Assembly (NCBI RefSeq): GCF_003086295.3
Contig: NC_092047.1
Location: forward strand, 116,786,449-116,850,448
Direction of reading: 5' to 3'
From: Arachis hypogaea
Lineage: Eukaryota; Streptophyta; Magnoliopsida; Fabales; Fabaceae
Length of the DNA stretch: 64,000 bases
Each line of letters starts with the position of its first letter. Within the stretch, counting starts at the first letter, position 1. Of the stretch, positions 1 to 10,375 are shown one piece after another. The notes below the pieces were generated by a model that ran no database searches, was not told the origin of the DNA, and was given only the letters and a program-made list of their open reading frames with translations. A program made the translations under genes and the position numbers.

Positions 1-2303
1 ATCGGATCTCCCATCTCCTGGTCATCAGGAACCAAAGGCTCATTTTGCTGCATATGCACCTGATCTTGATTCTCTGCTAGTTCTGACGAAGGAGGTGGCT
101 GAACTGGATCTACATCAGTCAAGTCACTGCTCTCTTGTGATTGACTCTTCTCTGCCTTATCAATATCTTCAATAGTCTGGTCTTCAACAAACTCTACATC
201 ACGGCTTCTTACAAGCTTCTTTTCAACTGGATCATAAAGCCTGTAACCAAACTCATCTTGACCATATCCAATAAAAATGCACTGCCTTGTCTTCACATCC
301 AACTTGGACCTCTCATCCTTTGGAACATGAACAAATGCTTTGCATCCAAAGACTCTCAAATGACCATATGAGACATCTTTGCCCGACCAAACATGATCCG
401 GAACATCATTATCCAAAGCAATTGTAGGACTCAGATTAATCACATGAGCCGCTGTAAGTAGCGCTTCACCCCAAAAGACTTTAGGTAGCTTAGCTTCAGT
501 AAGCATACACCTAACTCTTTCAATCAGTGTTCTATTCATCCTTTCTGCCAAACCATTCAACTGAGGTGTTTTAGGAGGTGTCTTTTCATGCCTAATGCCT
601 TGCTTCTTGCAATACACGTCAAATGGTCCACAATACTCACCACCATTATCAGTGCGAATACATTTAAGCTTTTTACCTGTTTGCCTCTCAACCAAAGCTT
701 GGAATTGTTTGAACTTTTCCAAAGCTTGGTTCTTTGTTTTCAAAGCATAAGTCCAAAGCTTTCTTGAATGATCATCAATAAAAGTAATAAAGTAAATAGC
801 TCCACTAAAGGACCGTACCTTCAAAGGACCACAAATATCGGAATGCACCAATTCCAAGAAGTCTGATTTTCTTGAAGGTTGATACTTCTTGAAGGATAAT
901 CTTCTTTGTTTGCCAGCCATGCAATGAGAACATTTCTCCAACTCTGCATTCTTCAAACCTGAAAGAGCATCCTTTCGAGCTAAATAGCTAAGTCCTTTTT
1001 CACTAATATGACCAAGTCTTCTGTGCCACAAGCTACAAACTTCCTTACTTTCAATCGCATTCACACTACCTTTTGCAATCATGGCATGCATCACATACAA
1101 ACTTGAAGTACCTTTTTCTCGAGCCACCACTAAGTTGCCTTTAGTAAGCTTCCATTGTCCAAAACCGAAAGTGTTTACAAAGCCTTCATTATCAAGCCTT
1201 TTAACTGAAACCAAATTCAAGCGAACATCTGGAGCGTGTCTAACATCTTTGAGTAGTAGCTTCATTCCCATATTGGTCTCAAGACAAACATCTCCTACAC
1301 CAATAACCTTGGCCAAGCCATCATTACCCATCTTAAGTACTCCAAAATTACATGGAGTATAAGAAGTGAAGAACTCCTTCTTCGGTGTAACATGTATTGA
1401 GGCGCCACTATCAATTACCCAGCTGAACTCATCATCAGAAACAAGATTGACCTTGTACTCTTAATCAGCAATATCAACAGTAAGAAGATCATCTGAAATA
1501 GAAGATACACGATCATTACCACTATCATCCTTCTTTTCTTGCTTACCTTTATTTTCCTTTTTTCAAAGATAGCAATATTTTTGAACGTGACCCATTTTGT
1601 GACAATAGTGACACTCAACATTCTTGTATCTTCCCTTGGATTTGCTCCTGCTTTTACCTCTACCCCTTTGAACTCTATTCTGATTTCTCCCTCTGGTTTC
1701 AGTGACTAACATTTCAGAGTGTGACAAAGAATTCTGCGTCTTCCTTCTCATCTCTTCATTTAAAATGCCACCTTTAACAAGTTGCATGCTCACTTTACCA
1801 TTTGGAGCAGAATTAGTAAGAGAGATACGAAATGTCTCCCAAGAATCTGGTAGAGTATTTAGCAACCACAATCCTTGAACCTCATCTTCAAACTTGATTC
1901 CCATGCTTGACAACTGATCCAGAACCCCTTGAAATTCATTCAGGTGATCTAATACTTGTGACCCCTCCTTGTATCTCAAATTCATCAACATATTCAACAA
2001 GTACAATTTATTATTGCCAGACTTGGAAGCATACAATGATTCAATTTGATTCCACAAAGTCCTAGCATGAGTCTCATTAGCAATGTGATTATAAACATTA
2101 TCATCTACCCATTGCCTAATAAAACCACAAACTTGTTGGTGTTCAAACTCCCATTCTTCATCTGTTTTAGATTCTGGTTTTTGTGTAGAAAATACGGGTA
2201 AATGTAGATTTTTGACAAACAACAAATATTTTATTTTTCCCTTCCATAGATGGTAATTAGTGCCATTCAAACTTATCATCCTAGTAGAATTATTTGCCTC
2301 CAT
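1..2303 (-). pseudogene. copia gag-pol polyprotein, two in-frame stops, 3' end outside window
   Basis: Translation on the minus strand begins at an ATG at 2303. It first gives a copia-type Gag domain of about 210 residues and a CCHC zinc knuckle (C-HYCHKMGHVQKYC region, about 1570-1615). In the same frame follow an aspartic protease motif DSGAS (about 1400-1412), a GAG-pre-integrase His/Cys region (about 900-1020) and an integrase core with HSDICGP (about 830-848), DNGGEY (about 640-660) and the E of NGLAERMNR. Two in-frame stops interrupt it: TGA at 1565-1563 just after the zinc knuckle, and TAA at 1463-1461 before the protease. Gag and pol therefore share one frame and were once a single polyprotein. 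Reverse transcriptase and RNase H would lie to the left of base 1. Confidence 0.92.
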
Positions 2304-2339
2304 CTTTCAAGCAAGTTATAACCAAATACCCAAAACTGA

Positions 2340-2351
2340 GCTCTGATGCCA
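2340..2351 (-). other. Retrotransposon primer-binding site (tRNA-iMet type)
   Basis: On the minus strand the 12 bases read TGGCATCAGAGC, one mismatch from the TGGTATCAGAGC complement of plant initiator tRNA-Met 3' ends used by most copia elements. It sits two bases inside the LTR edge and fixes both the element's polarity and the LTR boundary. Confidence 0.88.
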
Positions 2352-2353
2352 AT

Positions 2354-3039
2354 TGATAGGAATAAAACACACAATTCCCTACTTGCAAGAATTAGAGGAG
2401 CAACAATATCTACTCACAACAAGTATTAACACCAATACAATAATACCCAATAGCAGTGAAAAAATCACATAAACCAGAAATTATAAACAAGCTAACACAC
2501 CAAGATTTTTAACGTGGAAAACCTCCTCAATGAGAGAAGTAAAAACCACGAGTCACCAAGACCAGGATATAGCTTCACTATGATAAAAAATAGGGTACAA
2601 GAGAGTCACAAATTACTGCACAAAACGTGCATACAACAAGCCAAACAATCCAAGCTTCAAAGCTTTCAAAACAAGAACAAGAAGATGAAAATACCACAAA
2701 AATAGAGTTATTGTGCGTGGCCAATATCTCCAGCTACAGATGTCGAATTGAAGATCCGAACGGTGAAATTAAAGAACCAGATGTGTAGAACACTCTGTCC
2801 AAATTTGAGCTCGATCCAACGGTTAACGAATCTGCAGTGACCAATTTAAAGAGACAGCTTTATGTATGTGCGAAAATAACTTTCTCTCTTCTCTTCTCTC
2901 TAGTGTTTGGTGTTCTCTTGCAAAATGACCTCTCTCTCACTCAACCCTAACTCACCTCAGCCACTTCAACTATTCATGGGATTGGATACTAACATTTGGG
3001 CTTTTTCTCCACATAGGAAGGGAGCCCAAAAACCCAACA
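2354..3039 (-). repeat. 5' LTR of the copia element (about 686 bp)
   Basis: The LTR is bounded by TG...CA when read on the minus strand (starts TGTTGGGTTT at 3039, ends ...CCTATCA at 2354). The inner edge is set by the primer-binding site. The outer edge is where the sequence changes to gene-like sequence. The second LTR is not in the window, so identity and age cannot be estimated here. Confidence 0.78.
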
Positions 3040-3043
3040 GGAA

Positions 3044-3291
3044 GAATTGGAGGCCAACCAATGGTGAGGAAACAGAGGGGGAAAAAAACGCACCCCATTT
3101 CTAATAGTTGAGGAAGGACCTTCTGAAGATAGTGAGCAGGACTAGACCAAGCTTTAACTCTAAGATTGACAATGTTACTTGTGTTATTATTGAACATCTG
3201 AAGTATGTCACTTGGGAGCTCTCTTACCACATGTACACGATTTCCAAGTGTTTCTATGAAGAAATCTTCATCAAAAATGTCATCAAAGTTG
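3044..3291 (-). pseudogene. O-fucosyltransferase-family exon fragment next to the copia LTR
   Basis: On the minus strand an intron-acceptor-like sequence (pyrimidine-rich, ...TCTGGCAG at about 3292) is followed by an open segment. Its translation contains FDDIFDEDFFIETL, VHVVRELPSDI, a spacer, then VKAWSSPAHYLQKVLPQLL. This order (D-x-D-x-FI, 'V..LP', 'SP..YL..VLP.L') is what I recall for one internal exon of plant GT106/O-fucosyltransferase-like proteins, which are Golgi membrane proteins. After that the similarity fades and the copia LTR begins at 3039. No flanking exon is recognisable in 3306-4250, so this looks like a decayed or truncated gene. The family assignment is from memory of the motif pattern. 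Confidence 0.55.
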
Positions 3292-3305
3292 CTGCCAGAC
3301 ATCAA

Positions 3306-4255
3306 AAGAAAAATATCAACACATAAACAAGTTCAGAAGTATTCATATGGACTAGAAAATAACTGCCATTAACTTGGATTACATAACATGATAAACAAAA
3401 TATCTATGAGAACTTTTATGTAATTATTTATAGAATTAAAATCTACGTAAACGTGTTCCAGATATGCGGGCACATAACTGAGATTGCAGTATTGCACTTT
3501 AGATGTGTTAATTATGCACAGCGAGGGATTGATTTTCTCTTTTCTTCTTTTTTAGTAAGAAAAACAAATCGTCAAGAAGATAGTAGACATATAATGACAC
3601 AAGGTGTAAAATCATCCAATCAAAAAGTGTTTCTTTAAATGCTGTAGGATATCCCTTGGTGACCAATGTGTTAAGACTTTCAATTCAACTTTTGTGGTAG
3701 AAGCTTTGCATATGTAGTAATATTGTAATAAGTTTACATAACGTCCAAAGTTCAGAATATTAAAATGGATTGCCTTAAGAATGAATGGTACTACAACTCA
3801 TTTCGGTACAAGAAGTTTGTCTACTTATACAATTTTCTACATGACCAAGGTCAATTAATTATTTCATCTTAAGTATGTGTTTTAATGGTTTTCACAGTTA
3901 CTTTTATATGGGAAGAGTAGACCAATTTATAGATAGATATGAAATACAGAGAACGAAGGTCATAAGTAAGAAAGAATCTGCTTTAAAAAAATACAAGGAT
4001 GCTCTAACTAATACTTAGTCTCATAAAGGATTCAGATGTGAAAGATTTTCCATTACTAAAGGTTGGTTTTGTTTGGATAGTTCCTTCCAAGGCAAACATT
4101 TTTCAATCCTCAAATTTGAAGTCCATGTCAATGATTTTATTTAAAGGGCAATCAAAGAACAAGATGATCTTCCATCTACCCTATGTCACCAGTATTATTT
4201 GCAAGTTAAAGGTAGACATATAGGAAGCAGAATGAGAAAACATGGAAAATTATCA
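3306..4255. other. Non-coding stretch, nothing recognised
   Basis: About 950 bases of moderately AT-rich sequence with short, unconvincing open frames on both strands. It could be an intron or flank of the decayed O-fucosyltransferase-like gene at 3044-3291, but I see no second exon, no terminal repeats and no poly(A) tail. Confidence 0.5.
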
Positions 4256-4261
4256 AACTAG

Positions 4262-4480
4262 ATTCGTGGACGCCAGAAACGAAGCTCCACAATTCGTGGT
4301 CGCCGCCAGCTAATTGGCCCATTTCGCGGCCGGTGGGCTAGACATGCCCCACTTCGTGTGCGCCGGCCATGAGGTGCTTCATCTCCTTGATGGCAGCCAC
4401 GAAATTGCAAAGGCTGCAGCTGTCCCCTCCATTTCGCGGGCGCCGGAGTTGAGGGGCAACTTCATTTCGTGGGCGACGCC
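4262..4480. repeat. GC-rich island of a degenerate TTCGYGGNCGCC motif
   Basis: In strongly AT-rich surroundings the motif TTCGTGG/TTCGCGG followed by CGCC or CGGC recurs about six times (near 4264, 4291, 4322, 4351, 4431, 4463), spaced 27-80 bases. A frame of 67 codons crosses it but has no recognisable domain. It looks like remnant repeat or element sequence rather than a gene. Confidence 0.55.
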
Positions 4481-4783
4481 CTTGAGTTGGCGATGCGTAT
4501 TTCAGACAAAATTCTAATCCATGCGTATTCCTGGAATTAATGTTTTTTAAATATTTAATTATATAAAAAAGCCTTTTAAAAAATGTGTTTGTATTAAAAG
4601 AAAATATTTTAATTTAGATTTCAAAGCATCATTATTCACGTTATTTCTTTCTAATGAAAATAGTGTATTAATATGCTAATGTCATCGTCTACATGCATAA
4701 AGTTAAGTTAATAATAATAATAAAGGTCGATATATAGTAAAAGTAAAATAGACGGAAATTGTTATGTCTGACAGAGAAAAACG

Positions 4784-5020
4784 TTGGGAATTGATCTGTG
4801 TATTAATTTTTTTGGAGACTAGAATGTTCGCTTTTAAAATCTTTGAAGACTGATCTGGGTAATTACTCTGCCGAAAAATGAACTGGAAACTGATTTGTCT
4901 GCCGAAATAAAATCTTGGGAATTGATCTGTGTATTAATTTTTTTGGGGACTAAAATGTCTGCTTTTAAAATTATTGGGGACTGATTTGGATAATTACTTT
5001 AAAATTTAAATTTGGATATT
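4784..5020. repeat. Direct tandem duplication, 131-bp period
   Basis: The block beginning TTGGGAATTGATCTGTG at 4784 reappears at 4915 and continues with the same order of sub-motifs (a T run, GGGACTAAAATG / GAGACTAGAATG, then ACTGATYTGGRTAATTAC). This gives two copies about 131 bases apart, lying against the 3' end of the LINE. Confidence 0.75.
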
Positions 5021-5196
5021 AATTAATAGATGAGGTTATATTAAACTTTTTAATTTTAACAATTTTTTTTTGAAGTGCATAGAGCTCAATACCGCCAGGT
5101 GGAGCATTAGAAAATAAATAAATAAATAAACCAGATACACAACACGTCAAAAACCTCAACGAATCTTGTGACCCCGAGTCATCTTCGGTATTGCCA

Positions 5197-8100
5197 TCAA
5201 CAACTACAAGGTGCATCCCCAATCCATTCATCAGAAAAACCAAAAGACCTGCTTATAATGTCCACCACATCTGATGCATGATTTTTGAATATTCTGGCAT
5301 TCCTTTCTTGCCAAGTTTTCCAAATAAATGCAAAGAACCCAATAAACCACCGCTTTCGCTCCATCTTTCTCCCTGAGGCGTTAGTCCAGCTTTCAAAGTG
5401 TTGCTTTAGAGAACCTGGCACTATCCAAACCCTCACAAGAGCAAATAGCCAAGCACACCACACCTGCCAAGTGAACTCACAACCAAGAAATAGATGAAAT
5501 GCAGACTTTACAGACTTGTAACATAAAACACACATATCATTATTCCGGTCAAGGACCCCTAATCTACACAGGCGGTCTTTAGTCGTCGCCCTGCCAACCA
5601 ACACAAACCAAGCAAATAACTCAATCCTTGGTGGGATGAACCCCCTCCAAATAGTGCTAGTGAAGCTATAGCTCTGGATCTCCCCCGGAAGAGTTTCCGC
5701 TTGCAGCACCTGCACAAAAGAGTTAGTCGAAAAAATACCTGATCTATCAAACTTCCACACCACACTATCCTCTCTCTCATGTATTGGCCTCACTGACTGT
5801 AACCTCTCATGAAGTTGCCTTACAAGCTCCAACTCCCATTGGAATAACTCTCTTCTCCATTGAAAAGTCCAAACCCACTCTATCCCATCCCAAAACCCCC
5901 CAATCCCCTATAACAGATCCATTAAGGTTTGAAACCGAGAAAAGTCTTGAGAACTCATCCTTCAATGCTCCACTAGGTAACCATCTATCCTCCCAGAACC
6001 GGATTCTTCTGCCATTTCCTAGCTCCATGGACAGGCCGCTGATCATCTTCTCCCTCACCTGTGACTCCGAGATTTGTAATAGACAAATATCCTTCCATGG
6101 ACCCCCTCTCGTAGGCACACGCTGGACACTAAGCATCTCAGACGGATTCATGTGATTACACGAGCAAACTACTTTCTTCCATAAGTGATAGTCCTCCTTT
6201 GAAAACCTCCACCACCACTTGAACAATAAAGCTGCATTCCGAGCCACCACATTCCCAACCCCCAACCCACCTTTCTTTTTGGAAGCCATCACTAGATCCC
6301 ATTTCACGAGCGGCATTCCATGCCTCCCATCCTCCTTACTCCACAAGAACCGTCTTTGTAGTGAAATCAGCTTCTCCGCCACTGCCTTAGGCATCTTGTA
6401 TAAGCTGAGATAGTAGATAGGTAGACTATTGAGAACAGACTTAATGAGAACCAGCTTACCCACTTTATTGAGTGTCTTTGCTTTCCACAGACTAAGCTTT
6501 TCTTCCACCTTATCAACAACTGGTTTCCATGTCTTCACAAGCCTCGGGTTCGCTCCCAGAGAGATGCCCAAGTACCTGACTGGTAGTGATGCCTCCTTAC
6601 AGTCCAGCAAACTACACATCTTCCTTGTCCATCGTTGCTCACAGTTGACTGGAATAAAGCTCGATTTCTCAAAGTTAATACTCAACCCAGACATCACCTC
6701 GAAGCACCGCAATAGCCGTTTGTAGTTTCTGATAGTGGCCTCCTCAGGAGGACATAACAGGATAGTATCATCGGCAAACTGCAAGTGGGACAGCTCAATG
6801 TCATCCCGGCCAACCAAAAGAGGCGCTATACGTCCATTCCTCACCGCCTCACCAATCATTCTATGAAGGACGTCAACAACCAGTACAAACAGAAAGGGAG
6901 ACAGAGGGTCGCCTTGTCGAAGACCCCTTTCCATTTTGAACGGCTTAGAAGGGGACCCGTTTATCAGAATCGACATTGATGTAGAGCAGACACATTCCTT
7001 AATCCATTCTCTCCACTTAAGTCCGAATCCCATCTTATGCAACACAATATCTACAAAACTCCACTTCACTCTATCATAAGCCTTCTGAAAATCCAGCTTA
7101 ATAATTGCTGAACTCTTTTTTCTTGACTTCAGCCAGTGCACAGTTTTGCAAGCAATCAGGGCCCCATCATGAATTTTTCTGCCATTCACAAAGGCACTCT
7201 GAGTCTCCCCTACTAAACCAGGCATAACCTTCCGCATCCTCCGAACCAACACCTTAGAGATGACTTTATACACACAACCGACCATACTAATTGCCCGGAG
7301 ATCTTTTATTTCTTTCACGCTGACAAACTTCCGCGCCAACGCCACCCAGGTAATATTTGAATCCCGAGGTAGAGTAGCTGACTGAAAAAATCCCATCACA
7401 GCTTCAGTGAACTCCCTTCCTACTTCTTCCCAACACTTCTTGATGAAATTCATATTATACCCATCACTGCCCGGTGCCTTCGTTGACCCACAGTCCCAGA
7501 CTGCATCTTTTATCTCTTCAACCGAGGGCAACGACTCTAGCTCTGTTGCCTCTACGTTACTTAACTATTTTACCAGCCCATCACGGAATCCTATAATAGG
7601 CGATGTCTCCTGATGATAAAAGCGCTTATAGAAATCGCGAATGGCAACTTTGATCCTGGCTTGATTCCTTACTAACCTTCCATTAATCATTAAGGCATCA
7701 ATTCGATTGTTCCTCCTCCGTGCTGAAGCTAGATTGTGGAAGTACCGAGTGTTCCTGTCCATCTCCTTTGCATGCCTAGAACGTGGTAACTGCTTCCAAT
7801 GTAATTCTTTCTGCATATACCATATTTTACAAGAGCTTACAAGCGCCTTCCTCCTTGCTTCCATGGTTCCGTCATACACTCCATTGCTCACCAAGTCGTC
7901 CACCTTCTTAATCTCCTCCTCAAACCGTGTAATTCTTCCATCCATGTTTCCAAAATTATCTCTATGCCATCTGCCAAGCGGAACCATTAGGGCCTTCAGC
8001 TTGTCTATGAACTGTACATCACCGATTCTCCTCCATTCCTCCCTGACCGTCTGCAGGAATCCCTCATGAGTAAACCAGGAGTCCAGGCTTCGAAAAGGTC

Positions 8101-8809
8101 TCGGTCCCACCCTCACCCGCGTGACATCCACAATCAGAGGGCAGTGGTCTGACAAACCTCTAGGACCTCCTTTAAGCCTTATATCAGGAAACTCTTCTAC
8201 CCACTCCAGGCTAACCAGTACCCTATCAATGTGACTACACGACTGGCCTCTGAACCATGTGAACATACGATCAGATAGGGCAAGGTCTACTAGCTCCATC
8301 TCCTGCATTCATGCTTTAAATTCTACTGCAGACACTGGTAAGGTAGAAGCTCCTTTCCGTTCTTCCACTTGACTTATCTCGTTGAAGTCCCCCATATAAC
8401 AAAAAAGTACTTGGTATAACCCAGATAAGAAGCTTAACTCCTCCCACACAGCAAGCTTGTCTTCCCTTGTGTGCGCACCGTACACTAAACAGAAAGCACA
8501 ACAGAAGCCATTTTTCACCAGTACACCTTCCACACACAGGCACCTATCTCCTTTATAACAGTTGTTCATCGTAAATACCAACTCATCCCACATCAATAGT
8601 AAACCTCCTGACGCACCTACTGCACCAACAACCTCCCATTTAACTGCATCATGTCCCCATAGTTGTACTACATCAAATTTAGTCAGAGCTGTTTTCTTAG
8701 TCTCTATCAAGCCTAGCATATTCAGATTAAATTTTCTCCTAAGGTTCTTTACCATACTCACCTTACCAACTCCTGCTACCCCCCTAACATTCCAAGAGCT
8801 AAAAATCAT
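5197..8809 (-). pseudogene. LINE ORF2 (endonuclease-reverse transcriptase), two stops and a frameshift
   Basis: From the ATG at 8809 the product begins with an apurinic-type endonuclease (SSWNVRGV, IETKK, YMGDFNEI). A TGA at 8311-8309 interrupts the frame where a Trp codon is expected, and the frame resumes with the HIDRVLVSLEW and SDHCPL motifs. A TAG at 7567-7565 interrupts it again. Reverse transcriptase follows (7531-5807) with KLDFQKAYDRV, GLRQGDPLSP and the catalytic FADD. Near 5830-5845 the frame shifts and continues to 5197 with a zf-RVT-like domain (WKFDRSGIFS, IELFAWF, CVLC, HLFLGC). All enzymatic motifs are still visible, so decay is fairly recent. Confidence 0.93.
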
Positions 8810-8820
8810 TTTAACGCATT

Positions 8821-9005
8821 AATACACACCTTTTTTCGGTTTTTCGGACGACTCCTTCTTGCCTTCTCCTTCTGTTTAGCCAGCTTTTTCTTCTGAGCTA
8901 TCGCCTCATTCTGCGCTTGAAGGATTGCCATAATGTCATCCTCCTCATTATACTGCACTACCCCAGACTCCACTGCAAGCTCCCATGCTTCCTTATTTTC
9001 TTGAA
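8821..9005 (-). pseudogene. C-terminal remnant of LINE ORF1
   Basis: The minus strand is open for about 60 codons, ending a few bases before the ORF2 ATG at 8809. It encodes an acidic stretch (NEEDDIMAIL) followed by a very basic, lysine/arginine-rich end. Position and charge suit the C-terminus of a LINE nucleic-acid-binding ORF1 protein. The rest of ORF1 is missing because the element is 5'-truncated. Confidence 0.65.
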
Positions 9006-9009
9006 GCTA

Positions 9010-9860
9010 ACTTTGAAAACTTTCTCTTAGGTTTAGAACTCGTTTGAAAAGTTTCAAAAGCTACTTATTTAGGTTTTTGACTTATGAGAAGTCGCATTAA
9101 TGTTATTGTTTGGTACATTTTTTTAAATATGCTTTTAACTTTTCGAAAAATTGTTTAAGAGCTTTTGAAAAAGTAAAAAAATTTGACTTCTCTCCTCCAA
9201 AACTATTTTTCACTCATATTTATTAAAACAACTTTAAAAAAAGTATTTCTATGATAAAAATCCAAAAAAAAAACTTAATTATGTTGTTTATCCAAACCGA
9301 CCCTTAATTTAGTAAAACTTTTACTTTTTAAAATTAGTTTATAAAAATAAACTTTTAAAAGTTAGCTTTTCAAAAGTTGTAATATCTGTGTTTGGTAAAT
9401 GAAATTAAAAATAGCTTTTAATAAGTACAAGCAACAAGTGCATTTGGTAAAATATTTTTTAAAATTTAAAAATACTATAATAGGCATTAATGTAAGAGTT
9501 AAATTTAGATATTAATAATGTATAAGGTTATATAAGATTTTTAATTTTGATAAGCACGAGCCAATTTTAAAAAGCTTTCTCTTAAGTACTTTAAAAAACA
9601 TCTCTAACTTTTAAAAACTGTAAGTACAAGTATATAATTTTTTTTTATTTACCAAACATAAGATGAAGTGTGCCTTTAAAAATCACAAACACCTCTTCAA
9701 AAAATTTTATTAAATTCTTTCAAAAATACATTAACTTTTAAAAACTATAAGTATAAACAGACAAATTTTTTAATTTACTAAATATAAAATAAAATGTTTG
9801 TACTAAAAAAAAAACAAATACTTTTTTAAAAATTTTTACCAAATCAAACCTACATATGAT
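9010..9860. repeat. AT-rich repeat tract with internal tandem duplication
   Basis: The tract is full of AACTTTTAAAA / AGCTTTTAAAAG-like words. A unit containing AACTTTTAAAAACTRTAAGTA followed by a T run, TTTACYAAAYATAA and an A-rich tail occurs near 9605 and again near 9732, about 126 bases apart. No coding potential and no clear element termini. Confidence 0.6.
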
Positions 9861-10315
9861 ATGTTAAACAGTAAAGTTTGGGCTTAGGCCCTCTCTTTGA
9901 TTCAAAAATATTAAACGGAGGTCACTTTGGAATTTGGAATTAGCGAATAGTCAACTATTGAATTAGCAGCATCGCTTAAAGCTTGGTCTAGTAGTAATTA
10001 TGTTTGTCTTATTAGAAGGTACACAAAATTCAAATTTTAGGGCAATTCACATAAATAAAATATTGGAAAAAAGTGTTACGCAAATACAACAATACGAAAA
10101 ATCAGACGCAAATACAATAAACCTATTTGTATGTAATCCACGACACCTTAACGCGGAACCTGAATACACGTAATCCACTAGACCCTGTCGTGGATTACGT
10201 TCAAACGCTGAAACACATAAACCGTTACACCCGTAGCGATTTATAAAGAGATAGGCCCAAAGTGTATTCCGCGAGACCCTATAGCGGATTATGAAGGGTT
10301 TAGCAGCTTGGAAGA

Positions 10316-10324
10316 TGCCTATAT
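10316..10324 (+). promoter_or_regulatory. Probable TATA box of the MULE transposase
   Basis: CTATATATA lies about 55 bases before the ATG at 10376, in a spot suitable for the transposase promoter. Upstream, 10130-10290 has repeated GTAATCC / GGATTA words around GACCCT, presumably subterminal transposase-binding sequence. No functional evidence. Confidence 0.5.
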
Positions 10325-10375
10325 ATACCCAGCAAATTGTGTTGAGTGTCATTTTCATTCATTTATAACTTAAGA

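Larger units (their letters stand above)
1..3039 (-). mobile_element. Ty1/copia LTR retrotransposon, truncated by window edge
   Basis: Read on the minus strand the element runs LTR (3039-2354), primer-binding site (2351-2340), gag, protease, integrase, and leaves the window at base 1 before the reverse transcriptase. The domain order with integrase ahead of RT defines Ty1/copia. The outer LTR edge reads TGTTGGG on the minus strand. The far LTR is outside the window, so the target-site duplication (expected to start with GGAAG at 3040) cannot be verified. The reading frame has two stops, so this copy is non-autonomous. Confidence 0.93.
5063..9008 (-). mobile_element. L1-type LINE, 5'-truncated and inactivated
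   Basis: On the minus strand the element holds the end of an ORF1 (9005-8821), an ORF2 with endonuclease, reverse transcriptase and a C-terminal zf-RVT-like region (8809-5197), and a terminal poly(A) tract (T run at 5063-5071 on the plus strand). The 5' end stops inside ORF1 at about 9008, typical of incomplete reverse transcription. No clean target-site duplication is visible. A related LINE remnant with the same TTGAGCTC-poly(A) 3' end lies at 50032-50939. Confidence 0.92.

Noticed and set aside
4314..4517. 67-codon open frame
   Set aside because: It arises from the GC-rich TTCGYGG repeat island and has no recognisable domain.
5197..8809. LINE ORF2 as a set of separate host genes
   Set aside because: The pieces share one strand and order, carry endonuclease and reverse transcriptase motifs, and end in a poly(A) tract.
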